From assembly GCA_025594325.1 (NCBI GenBank), contig JANHCV010000002.1:2728001-2792000 (forward strand): a DNA stretch of 64,000 bases, read 5' to 3'. The first letter of the stretch is position 1. Every line of letters starts with the position of its first letter. The notes under the pieces were generated by a model, which saw only the letters and a list, made by a program, of their open reading frames with translations, was not told the DNA's origin and ran no database searches. The stretch is from Blastocladiella emersonii ATCC 22665. Taxonomy: Eukaryota > Blastocladiomycota > Blastocladiomycetes > Blastocladiales > Blastocladiaceae. Made by a program: the position numbers and the translations under genes. Shown here piece by piece: positions 20,634 through 31,157 of this stretch.

Positions 20634-23600
20634 CTAAGCGGTGTACTCGCGGCCGCTGCCGTGGACGAGCTGGTTGGGCACGCCGTAGTACTGCATCTGC
20701 GAGGGGAACTGGGACCGGCGCTGCTGCTGCTGGGCCGCGGCTTCCAGTGCTTGGGCAATCGCCCGCTGTTTGATCTGCTCCCATTCCGCGTCTACGAGGG
20801 GAGGATTCGTCAGCAGGGAGGCCTTGGAGGGGGGAAAGGAGCGGAGAAAACACGCACATCGCTTCATGATGATCTTGGTCGAGTCAAACTCGCCATCGTC
20901 GTCACCATGGCCCTTGCCATCGTCGCCGTGGATTCGTCGCGTAGCTCCCCACGTCGCGTCATCTTGGTGCCAGAACTAATCGGGAGCAAGTAGGGGTGTC
21001 GGGGAGTCGGGGGGAGTGAGTAGGGGAGCACAGGAGCGGGTGGCGCAGCCGAAAGTCGGTCGAGCGGCCATGTGACGTCACCGCGCGCTCGAGGAGGGCG
21101 ATGCGAGGCAGCTCCTCGGCCATGCAGTCGAGGTGGGAGAGGAGAAAACGTACCGCGTAGGCAGGCAGGACAAAGTTCCAGATGGGCAGCGCGACGAGGT
21201 AGACAAGCATCCAGAACACGAACTGCCACTGGCGCGTCGTGAGCAGGATGAGGATACCCGGGAGACCGAGGATGGCGGCGAGCAGGAGGAGCGGGACGAC
21301 CGGGACCGGCGTCGTGAGGAACGAGATGACGACGAGGTAGATAGTGAAGCAGATGGCCGCCGGGAGCACGACGGAGCCAATGAGGTCGAGCAGGATCACG
21401 AACTGCATCGAGAAGCACCACACGCCGCAGAGGTCCTTGACCAGGACGAGCTCCATGAGGTTGTGGATCGTCGAGTTGATCCAGCGGCGGCGCTGCGACA
21501 GGAGGACCGAGAACGAGTCGGGGACAAAGGTCCTGCACGTGGCCTGCGGGACGAAGAGCATCTTGCGCTTGGGGAAGGTTCGCAGCATGAGCGTGGTGAG
21601 GAACCGGTCCTCGCCGAGCAGCAGGAGGTTCTTCTTGTGCAGCGTGTCGACCACGTTCTCCGAGTACTCTTCGACAATGTCCGGGTTGGCGAGGATCGGG
21701 ACCCAGTGCCGGCCGAGGTCACCCTTGGGCGTCTTGATGCGGTACGCGCAGAAACAGCTACGCAGCAATAGTGTCAGTCAAGCCAAGTTACCAGCAGCAG
21801 CGGAGCCGCAAGCGTACCCAGGAAGACATGTCACGCCGCCAAACACGGACTCGAACGCCTACACGAGTGCGCGCCGAGGTCAGCACGCGCCGGGCCCAGG
21901 ACGACCAGAATGGACAAACGCACCTTGGCGAGGTGGTGCGAAATGTAGTACTCAAAGACCTGGATCATGGTGACCCAGGAGCCCCACTTGTTGTCGATCT
22001 GGGTCTCGCCGCAGCAGCCCATGACAGACGGGTCGCGGGCGAACACGGCGACGAGGCGCTCGAGCGAGTCGGGGGCGACCTTGGTGTCGGCGTCGACCAT
22101 GAGCACCATCTCGTACGCGTCGGGCGTGACGCGCGCCACCTTGTGGATCTTCTGGAACAAGTCGTACTCGAGCGGCGTCATGCGCTCGTCGAACATAACC
22201 TTCTGCAAAAACGACAGCAGCACAATCTGCGAGTCGCGCTTGCCGCGGTTGCCCGGCTTGGGCAGGTCCTTTTCCTCGGGCCCGCCGCACTTCACGACGA
22301 CGACCATGGGCACGCGGTGCCCGTTGTGGTTGTAGTAGCCCGCGTGCACCTGCGCCATGTTGTGGCGCTTGGCGCCGTCGGCAATGGCCACGTACGAGTA
22401 CGGCTTGGGCACCTCGGGGAACGTCGGGTCCTTTTCCATCATGGACACGACAATGTCGGGCGTCGACATGGTGTTGCCCGACCCGACGATGATGCCGTCG
22501 GCGATCACGAACAGCAGCTTGTGGGTGTCGAGGTAGTGCGTGCTGGCGAGCGAGTCGAGCGTGGTGCGGATCCCGGCCTCGTCCTCCGAGTAGCACGTCA
22601 CGAGCAAAATCGAGTGCATCACCTCCTCGGCCGAAATGTCGGGCTCGCGCAGCGACGCGAGCTGCATTTGATGCCTCGGGTTACCCATGCCGAGCCCGTC
22701 CATGGAGTTGGTGCGCGTGCTGCCATTGTCGAGCATCGACGAGGTGCCGAACCCGGACGACATGGTCGGGCTGCCGGGCAGGAGCTTGGGCGATGCATCG
22801 CCAGCACCGCCCGCCGACAGCGTCGAGATGGTATCCGAGAACTGGCCCGAGGCCGTGGGCTCGAACGTGGACCAGCGCGACCGGCGGGACCCCGTGGTCG
22901 GGTCAATGTACGATCCGGGCCGGCCGCCGTTCCCGCCGTTCCCACTGTGGGCGAGGAGCGCCGCGTCGCGCTCGCGCGCGTTGCGGAGCAGGAGCATGTT
23001 GCGCTTCTCGTCGGGCGAGAGCTTGCGGCCGAGTTTCGGGGCGAGGATCCAGCGGAAGATGAGGGCCATGAAGAAGCGCGACAGGACGAGCGACAGGATG
23101 ATGATGAGCGAGATCCAGAGGACCACGTCCGAGGCGATGCAGCCCATGGTGGACGAGTCGAGCGACCCGACGCGGGCGATCTTGGCCAGGCACTTGCCGG
23201 CGTCGAGGAGCTCGGGCCGCGAGTTGAAGAAGAGCGACGCGTCGCGGTTGCGGTACTTTTCGAACGCGGCGGCGAGGTCGAGCCCGCGCAGGTTGCGCCA
23301 GTTGACGGGTTTCGAGAGCCGCGCGAGCACGTCGAGGTCAATCACCTCGCTGTTGAACGCCATGAAGTTGTTGGACGAGTCCTGGAGCACCTCCCACGGC
23401 ACGTACAGCTGCTGGCGGCGCTTCTGCCGCACGAAATCGGCCACGTCGGCGAGCAGCGTGTCCGTGTTGGTGTGGCAGTACGTCTTGGGGTAGGCACCGA
23501 ACGCGGGCGCCGTGGCCTCGGACTGGCCGCCGAGCGTGCACGGGAACAGGTACTGGCCCGTGGGCAGGTAGTCGCGGCCGAACATGGACATGCACTCGGG

Positions 23601-25649
23601 GAGGCGGTCAAAGGCGTTCTGGAACAGGAACGAGGCGTCGCGCGAGCTGCGCGACCGGTTGGCGCTGTACACCTGCTCAAAGGGGAACTGGCCGTACTGC
23701 CCGAAATTGTGGTTGTACCGGGTCACGTCGAACGCGTAGCCGTTGATGGTGACGAACCCGTTGCCGAGCTTGCTGGCATCGAGGCGGAGCAGCGACGGCT
23801 GGCACAGCAGCAGGTTGAAGGCGAAGGTGAGGAACCCGAGCGCGAACATCATGAGGAGGATGATGGTGCACAGCGCCATCTTCTCGCGCCACGCCTGCTG
23901 CACGTCGGGGTCGGTCATGCCGAACATGCGGAGCATGGGCGGGAACGCGTAGAAGGTGACGATGCGCGAGAAGATGACCCACGTCTTGCGGCACGTGGTC
24001 TGCGGCCGCGAAAAGTCGGCGCCGCGCGGCAGCGTGAGCGGGCGGCGCGAGATGCTGGGCGGCACGGGCCCGCCGTTGCCGCCGGGCGGCGGGTTGGGCG
24101 GCTGGTTGGGCGGAGGCGGGGCGCCCGGCATGGCGCCGTTGCCCGACCGCAGCGCCTGGGCCGTGGCGCGGCGCGCGTCCTGGGTGCGGAACACGTCGTT
24201 GCCCTGCTGCGGGCCGGCCCCGGGTACGCCGCCGTACGGGTCGTAGGGCGAGGGCGCGCCGCGAGTGCCGGTCGCGTAGGGCGACTGCTGCTGCACCTGC
24301 TGCTGGTGCTGGATCTGGTGCTGGTGGCGGCCGTGCTGCGGGGCGCGGTCGCGGCGGACGAGCGAGCGCTTGCGCTGGGCGCCGTCGGCGCCGGCCGCAT
24401 ACTGGTGCTGGGCCTCGACGTCGCGGTAGTTGCCGTTGGCGGCGGCGTGCGGACCGGTCGACGAGGACGACGAGGCGGGCGAGTTGGCGCCGTAGCCAGG
24501 GGTCTTGGCGCGGCGGCCCGACAGCTTGCGAGTGATCTGCTGGAACGTGGACAGGTGCTGCTGCTGCTGCTGCTGTTGCTGCTGGTACTGTTGGTACTGC
24601 TGCTGGTACTGCTGCTGCTGCTGCTGCTGCTGGGCCTGCGGGGTCCCGTAGCTCATGGCGCTCTTGGCCGACTTTCCGGCCGCGCCGCCGCCCATGGGCG
24701 AGGGCGCGACGGCGGGGCGTGCGCTGTTGCCAATGGGCTGCATCTGGTACATGGGCGGGGGCGGCTGCGAGGCGTGGGCGGGGAGGGGCGCGGGCGAGGG
24801 CGGGCCAAAGACGGAGGCGCGGTTGGGCGAGGCAATGGTGCCGTCGGGCGAGAAGATGGCCGAGGCGGGGCGGCCGGCGGCGCCCAAATTGGCGGTGGGG
24901 GAGGCGAGGTCGCCAAACGAGGCGATGCTGGCGCGGTGGTCCGAGTACATGGAGCGGCGCTTCTGGGCGACGGCGGCGATGGGCATGTCCTCCTCGTCGG
25001 CGGCGCCGGGGATGGAGGCGGGGTCGAGGACCTGGGCCGAGTTGCGGCGCGAGGGCGGGAAGGCCGGGGTGCGGGGCGAGTTGGCGGGCGAGTTGCCGGC
25101 GCCGAGGCCGCCGAAGACGACGCCATTGTCGGTGGAGACGGCCGAGAGGGCGCGCGAGATGCGGCGCGATGCGATGGCGAGGGGCACGCGCTCGTCGTCC
25201 TCGCCGACCGACGATGACACGGCGTTGTTGTTGTTGTTGGTGCCGGTGCGGTGGCGCGGGGTGACGACGTTGGCCGAGGTGGCGATGGTGGTCGGGAGGG
25301 CCGAGGCCTCAGCCGCAGCGGTGGACGAGCCGGCCGAGGAGGTTTCGAGGGCGGCGGCGTTGGCGCGGCGCGAGCGGCGCTTCTCGCGGCGGGCGTCGCG
25401 CTCGGCGTCGGTGAGCTGGGCCTTGTCCTTGTCCTTTTCTTTCTTGGCCTCCTTGTCCTTGCGGCGCTGGGCCTTGTCGCGCTTGCGCTGCTCCTTGTCG
25501 GTCTCCGAGGAGGCGACGAGCTCGGTCGTAGAGGAGGCAGCGGCGGCAGCGGTGGCGGCGTCGAGGGCGTGGCCGAGGTGCGAGGGCAGCAGGCCGCCGT
25601 TGTTGGCGTCGAACATGTCGGCGTCGTCGGGGCGCGACTGGGACGCCAT
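20634..25649 (-). CDS. CHS3: Chitin synthase, class IV (Chs3) type
   Basis: Five exons: 21924-25649, 21818-21858, 21154-21757, 20858-20975 and 20634-20791. Introns are 65, 60, 178 and 66 nt; every join keeps frame (e.g. HHLAK+[14 protein letters not shown]+CFCAYRIK and LPAYA+[14 protein letters not shown]). The product is 1548 residues. About 540 N-terminal residues are low-complexity with a Lys/Arg-rich coil and poly-Gln. Membrane spans lie near 553-573, 590-612 and 835-860. The catalytic GT2 domain has VTCYSEDE (about 1014), MVDADTKV (about 1182), GEDRFLTTL and the hallmark QRRRW (about 1341), then a cluster of membrane spans (about 1365-1460). It makes chitin from UDP-GlcNAc at the plasma membrane. 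No myosin head is present. The ATG at 25649 is the first in frame. CHS3 denotes the class, not proven orthology. Confidence 0.9.
24535..24650 (-). repeat. CAG/CTG triplet tracts coding poly-Gln in chitin synthase
   Basis: Near-pure CTG runs on the plus strand (CAG on the coding strand) at 24550-24580 and 24600-24635 encode two poly-Gln tracts with interspersed Tyr, before the membrane part of the enzyme. Confidence 0.8.
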
Positions 25650-27159
25650 GGCGAGAGTCGGGCGGCGGGTGATATCAGGAGCCTGTCCGGACGGAGGCGA
25701 GGGTGAGCGGCGGCACTCGGGTGGCGGGCAGGACAGGCCGTACCGGACGCGGTCGTTGGGCAAACGATGAGCGAAGTATGCGAGAGAGAAGGAGAGGTCG
25801 GCGTGGAGCGCGCGAGGGAGGGAGAAGTCGGACGGGGTTCCCGAGGAAGCGCGAGTCGAGTTCTAGAGGGCGGCGGGGTGGAGCAAGTTAGAACACATGG
25901 TTTCCGACGAGGCGGAGGCGGAGCGCAGCGAGGCATCGAGGAAGGCCGGCAGCAGGCGAGGTGCGGGGGGCGGCCGCAGCGGGCGGGTGGCGCCACCCAC
26001 CATGTCCGGAACGGGCAGGTCGGGTCGGTGGGGTCGAGGGAGGAGGCGGCGGCGGCGCCCAGGTGCGATTGAAATGGGCGGGTAGCAGCAGGTCGGCAGG
26101 CACAGGCTGCACTCGCCGGGGTCGGTGACGGTGAAGAGGAGGAGAGGAGCGGTACCAGTGCGGGAAGCACCGAGTCGAGGGTGGGCGACGGAAACCGGCC
26201 GGCCGTGGGTTGATGGTGATGATGACGGGTACGGGGGAGAGAGAGGGAGGGGAGTTGCGAAAGGCGATGATGGGTGGCGGTGCGGGCGGGAGCGGTGGTG
26301 GTTGGTGGCGTGGCGCAGGCGCGGGCGGGCGCGATGAAGGGCGGTGGAGCCGCCGCCGATCATTCAACTCTATCCGTCCAGCGCTCCCTGCTCGCGCACG
26401 TTCGAGGACGCAGACGGAGTGGAGAATAGAGTGCGGGAGCGGGTGGGGTGGCGGCGCAGGCGCTCCAAGACACTGCCGCGTGCGCGCCGCGGGTGGCCGG
26501 CCGGCCGGCAGGGAGGGCAGGGCAGGGCCACCGTGTGATGGGTGGTGGAGGGGTGGGCGGCGGTGGGCGGGACGAGTGCCGCGCGTACCAGCAGCAAGGG
26601 AAGAGGGCGCGGGGCTGCTGCGAGGTCGGGCGCCCGGCGGGGTCGGCGCCGAGGGGGAACGGGCGCGCCGGGGAGCAGCGAGTGAGCGAGGGAGAGTGGC
26701 CCGCGCGAGAGATCTCGGGCGGGATGGGCGCGTCGAGGCGGCGGCGAGTCGTTGCAGCGAGTGGCGCGCTCCTCGCCGATGCGCTGGGTCGTGGAGGGCC
26801 GGTCCGAGCGGGAGCGGGGTGAGGTGCGACGAAGGCGGCCGGCAGCGGGGCCCCGCCTCGCGCGACACGGCGCCACGGACGGCCGCCGCTCACGTGGCGC
26901 GCGCGCCTGTCTCGCGCGTGCACGCGACGCGCCCGTTTCGCTTCCCGCGCGCCGACGCGTTCGTTCGCGTGTTCCCGTCGGCCCCCTCCTCCGCTCCACC
27001 CGCAACGCATCGTACGCCCAACTGCCACCGACACTGGCGGCACGCAATGTAAAATGTACTCCCGCGACCAACCGCGCCGTTCCAATGGATGGTAACCAAC
27101 GCTGCTCCTAGCCCGCGCGACGCCCTGCACCCTCCGAAGATCCCGAAGCCCGCACCGAC
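25650..27159. other. Divergent upstream region of chitin synthase and F-BAR/RhoGAP genes
   Basis: 1.5 kb without a recognisable gene. Frames here are Arg/Gly/Pro-rich on both strands and lack splice pairs. Purine-rich (GGAG/GAGG) stretches dominate 25780-26340. It probably holds two promoters and long 5' leaders. Confidence 0.45.
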
Positions 27160-29412
27160 ATGATCGCCTCCTCGACCCCCGCCGCCGGCCGGCCCCGGTC
27201 GCCGAGCGCCGCCAACCCGCTGCGCTCCGCCCTCAAGAAGAAGAACGGCGACCCGTCTCCGCCGCCCGTCGCGGGCGACCTCACCTCGGTCGCCGACCCG
27301 GACACGGCCACCATCACCTCGCTCGGCATCCCCGCCCTGCGCGCCACCCAGAGCACCGCCAGCGTCCTCGGCAACGCCTCCGTCGTCGACTCGATTGCCC
27401 CCGCCGAGGAGGACGACGACTCGCACTACGCACCGACCCAGAACCAGTACGCCTCGGCCTCGGTCGCCGCCTCCTCGACGCTTCAGGGTGGGACCTCGGC
27501 CGCCGCCCCGCCCTCGCCCGCCAAGCCCGGCGCCGCGCCCCTCGCGCTCGCGACCACCGCGACCACCACCTCCCCGACCAGCGTCCCCGTCGGCGAGGAC
27601 ACGGACCGCGTCGTCGCCCAGCTGCTCGAAATCGAGGGCGGCCTCGGCCTGCTGCTCGACCGCGTCAAGCAGAACCTCGTCTCCACCAAGGACATCATCG
27701 CCTTCCTCAAGAAGCGCGCCGCCATCGAGGAAGAGTACGGCAAGGCCCTCCAGCGCCTCTCGCACTCGCTCACCGACGGAAACGACAAGCCCGACGGCAA
27801 GGGCGGCATCTACGCCGACTGCATCCGCCAGATGGTCGCCATCCACGACACGGTCGCCTGCAGCCGCCTCGCCTTCGCCACCCACATCACCCAGGTCTGC
27901 GAGGAGCTCACCACCGTCTGCAAGGACACGGAGCGCTCGCGCCGACAGCTCAAGGACGCCGGCGAGCGCCACGAGAAGCTGCTCGTCGCCGCCGAGGTCG
28001 CCCTCGACAAGGCCAAGACCAAGCAGGAGGCCACCTGCGACGCCTGGGACCGCGCCCGCCAGGCCCTCGCCGACGCGCCCTCCCCCACCACCGCCGTCCC
28101 CGTCTCCACCAGCCAGGGCGGCTTCGGCATGGCCATCTCCTCGTCGCGCGCCGCCAGCTTCTTCGGCGTCAACAAGTCGCCCGAGCGCGACGAGGAGGCT
28201 GCGCGCCACCGCGCCGCCCGCGCCAACGACGCCTACCAGACCCAGCTCGCCGCGACCCTCGCCACCCGCGCCGAGTTCCAGTCGGTCCACCTCCCCGGCC
28301 TCCTCCGCTCGCTCAAGGAGGTCAACGACGAGTGCGACATTGCCCTCCAGTACCACCTGTCCAAGTACGCCTTCCACTACGAGCAGGCCCTCACCGCCGA
28401 CGCGTTCGCCCTGTGCCCGTCCGCCGCCCCCACCGGCGCACCCGCCGTCGCCGGTGTCACGCCCGGCATCGGCATCCGCAAGCTGTTTGAGCGCATGGAC
28501 CACGCCGGCGACCTGCAGCGCGTCATCCTCGACGCCGCCGCGGCCGCCAGCGTCACGGCCTCCTCGTCGGGCATGTCCCCGGCCTCGCCCGGCGCCGGAT
28601 CCGACGCGCGGTCCCCGGCGCGCTCGCTCGCCACCGCCTCGGCCGCCGCGGGGTCCGGCACCGGCGGCGGCAGCGCCGGCATGCACTCGCTGTCGTCCAT
28701 GTCCCTGGTCGGCCCGCCCGCGAAACCCATGTTCGGCGTGTCGCTCATGGACCTGTCGGAGCGCGACGACACCAACGTGCCGCGCCTGGTGCAGCAGCTG
28801 ACGCGGGCCATCGAGGACGCGGGCGGGCTCGACGCCGTGGGCGTGTACCGCGCGTCGGGCAGCAGCGCGCACATCCAGCGACTGCGCGCGCAGTGCGACC
28901 GCGACTTTGACGGCGTCGCGTGGCGCCCGGCGTTCCCCGCGGCCGCGTCGCCCGCGCCCTCGGACCCCGCCGCCGACCTGCACGCGCTGACGGGCCTGCT
29001 CAAGCTCTTCTTCCGGTGCCTGCCCGACTCGCTCCTCCCGCGCGCGCTCGCCCGCGAGCTCGTCCAGGTCGCGAAACTCAACGACGCGCGCGAACAGGTG
29101 CTCCGCATCCACGCCATCGTCAACCGGCTGCCCGACCCGCACTACGCGACCCTGCGCCACCTCATGTACCACCTCAACCGCGTCGCCAAGAACGCGGCCC
29201 GGAACAAGATGACCGCTGCGAACCTCAGCATCGTGTTCGGGCCCACGCTCATGCACGGCGGCGCGGGGACCGAGCTCGCGGCCGCGACCGCGGGGGTCCC
29301 GCCCGGCGCGCCTGCCGCCCAGGCCGAGTCGGTCAACGACATGCACCACCAGTGCAAGGTCGTCGAGCTGATCCTGAAAAACTGCCAGAACCTGTTCGAG
29401 GAGGAGGACTGA
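27160..29412 (+). CDS. RGD1: F-BAR/RhoGAP protein, Rgd1-like
   Basis: Single exon, 750 residues, ATG at 27160 (CGACATG). After a low-complexity N-terminus, residues about 148-430 form an F-BAR domain: LLLDRVKQNLVSTKDIIAFL, KKRAAIEEEYGKALQRLS (the typical R..IE.EY...L..L) and a long charged helix. It is interrupted by a Ser/Thr-rich loop about 305-335. A Gly/Ser linker leads to a RhoGAP domain (about 525-745) with FGVSL, VPRLVQQL, VGVYRASGSSAHIQRLR (Arg finger in YRASG, about 565), LLKLFFRCLPDSLLP and NKMTAANLSIVFGPTLM. In yeast this family binds phosphoinositide membranes and stimulates GTP hydrolysis by Rho3/Rho4 at sites of polar growth. It is divergent from chitin synthase, which fits a wall/polarity neighbourhood. 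Confidence 0.85.
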   Translation: MIASSTPAAGRPRSPSAANPLRSALKKKNGDPSPPPVAGDLTSVADPDTATITSLGIPALRATQSTASVLGNASVVDSIAPAEEDDDSHYAPTQNQYASASVAASSTLQGGTSAAAPPSPAKPGAAPLALATTATTTSPTSVPVGEDTDRVVAQLLEIEGGLGLLLDRVKQNLVSTKDIIAFLKKRAAIEEEYGKALQRLSHSLTDGNDKPDGKGGIYADCIRQMVAIHDTVACSRLAFATHITQVCEELTTVCKDTERSRRQLKDAGERHEKLLVAAEVALDKAKTKQEATCDAWDRARQALADAPSPTTAVPVSTSQGGFGMAISSSRAASFFGVNKSPERDEEAARHRAARANDAYQTQLAATLATRAEFQSVHLPGLLRSLKEVNDECDIALQYHLSKYAFHYEQALTADAFALCPSAAPTGAPAVAGVTPGIGIRKLFERMDHAGDLQRVILDAAAAASVTASSSGMSPASPGAGSDARSPARSLATASAAAGSGTGGGSAGMHSLSSMSLVGPPAKPMFGVSLMDLSERDDTNVPRLVQQLTRAIEDAGGLDAVGVYRASGSSAHIQRLRAQCDRDFDGVAWRPAFPAAASPAPSDPAADLHALTGLLKLFFRCLPDSLLPRALARELVQVAKLNDAREQVLRIHAIVNRLPDPHYATLRHLMYHLNRVAKNAARNKMTAANLSIVFGPTLMHGGAGTELAAATAGVPPGAPAAQAESVNDMHHQCKVVELILKNCQNLFEEED

Positions 29413-29482
29413 CGCGCCGCGTCGGGTGAGGAGCGTGTGCATAGCTTTGACTTGGAATTACATGGAATCTTTTCATCATAGA

Positions 29483-30927
29483 TCAGTCGCCGAGAAGTGG
29501 ACGGTGCGCCGACCCCCACGCCGACACGGGCCGCGGGACCCAGCCCGTGGCCGTCGCGGACCCGGGCGCCGCGTAGCAGTAGTCCTCCTGCTGCCGCTGC
29601 CACGGTTCCGGCGCCGAGTAATCCTCGTAATACGCCGGCTCCGACTCGTACACGAGCCCGTCGTCAAACTGCAACGGCGGCTCGGGCGCGTCCCAGCCGG
29701 CGGCCTCCTCGTCGCCGTACTCGGGCGGCAGCTCGATCCACGCCAACTCCGCGTCCTCGGCGAGCGGCGGCCGCGGGACGGGTTCCGGGAGGTAGCACGG
29801 CACGGCCTCGGCGAGCGACTCGAGGTGCGACAGCAGGTGGTCCGTCGACGACGCGGCCTCGAGGTTCCGGGTCCGCCGGCGGACGGGGTGAGCTGGTGGC
29901 CGCGGATCGTGGTGGCGCGGCACAGCTGCAGGAACTGGTGGTGCGGGCCGCGGCGACTCGGGTATCACCGACGCCGGGCTCGGCGATCGAGGACATGGCG
30001 CGGGCACGGCTCCAGACTGGACCGAAGATGCGCTGGGCGACCGTGGCCGCGGTGATGCGGGTGGCGCGGCCGGGCTCCGCCTGCCCGCGCGGGCGGCGAC
30101 GAGCGCCTTGCCAATGTCGTCGGTGGACAGCTTGGCAAAGTCGAGGTCCGTGGTGACGTGCGCCATCATGCTCTTCTACACTCGCGGGTGCAGGAACGGG
30201 AACGGGTCAGCGAGGAATGGCCACGACCGCACCGACGGGCAGCGTACCGACATGGTCAGACGGCGCTTCTTGCCGAGAATGTCGCGGTCGAGAATCTCCT
30301 ACACCAGACCCCGAGCGTGAGCTCCATCCGGTTCACACCTGGCCGAGGGCAACGCACCGACAGGTACTTTGGGTTGGGCGGGCGAACGGCGCGCTTGCGG
30401 CCCTCGGCGGCGTTCTCGCGCGGCTGCTTGATGGGGCGGCCGGGTCCCTTGCCCTTGGTCCGCTCCTCCTTGTTGCGGCGCTTCTTATCGACGCGCTGCG
30501 CGCACGCGGTGGCGCGGACCGCGTTCATGGCGGCGGCGTCAGGCGGGCGCACCGGCTTGGCGTCGACGTACTTCATCTTCTTGGTTTGCGGTGCCGCTTC
30601 TCGGACGTGGGGATGGACCACCGACGAGTGGCGGGGGCCCGGATTCGACGGCGCGGGGACGGCGGGCTCGCGCAGGTGCTGCTGCGACACGGAGCTGCCC
30701 GGGTAGACGAGGTCCGCGTCGCTGCGGTGATCCCAGTGATCCCGCGGGCCGGCGGGGTCGGCGCCAGGTAGATTCGGTCCGTGAAAGGCGCAGAGCGGGT
30801 CCTGGGCCGGGCTCGAGTGGCCGGCGCCCGGGGCGTGGTCCAGCAGCCCATCGGCGGCGGCGGCGAGCTCGGCCTGGTCGCCGAGGTAGCGGTCGAGGAT
30901 CGACTTGCTGGCAGTCGGCTCGTTCAT
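29483..30927 (-). CDS. Uncharacterised AT-hook-like basic protein
   Basis: Three exons: 30358-30927, 30248-30298 and 29483-30175. Introns are 59 nt (GTGCGT donor) and 72 nt (GTACGC donor, CGCTGACC branch, GTGTAG acceptor); frame is kept, giving PNPKYLS+EILDRDILGKKRRLTMS+KSMM. The product is 437 residues. It has a polar N-terminus (ILDRYLGDQAELAAA), a Lys/Arg-rich region about 155-190 with KGKGPGRPIKQPREN resembling an AT-hook, then the spliced segment, and a Pro/Ser-rich C-terminus with an acidic, aromatic tail. The basic GRP motif suggests DNA or chromatin binding, but no domain is recognised. It is divergent from TRM13 across 230 bp and convergent with the RhoGAP gene (70 bp). Confidence 0.65.
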
Positions 30928-31157
30928 GGGGATACGTGGTCGTGCCGTCGTCGAGCGCTCCGTGCTGGCTCGTCGCTTCCAAGGAAGGGGATCGGCGGGG
31001 GCAGACGAGCGGGAAGCACAAGAGCAACGCGAAACCGCGACGCGCCCTAGCATCGGGCCACGTGGGCGCGACTGACCCGCGCGCCGCGATCGCCGCCACA
31101 GAGTTGCTCGCCTCGATACCGACTCGTCCCGCTCCCGACACCGCGCCGATCACACCA

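Noticed and set aside
21771-25217. 1148-codon plus-strand open frame
   Set aside because: It is antisense to the chitin synthase gene; its Arg/Val/Leu/Gly-rich composition is the shadow of GC-rich codons, and the minus frame has clear GT2 motifs.
26890-29442. 850-codon minus-strand open frame
   Set aside because: Antisense to the F-BAR/RhoGAP gene, with shadow composition and no domain.
30591-31157. N-terminal extension of the TRM13 frame
   Set aside because: The open frame continues upstream through the first exon of the divergent AT-hook-like gene; the residues are Arg/Gly shadow-like and family members start near the CCCH zinc module.
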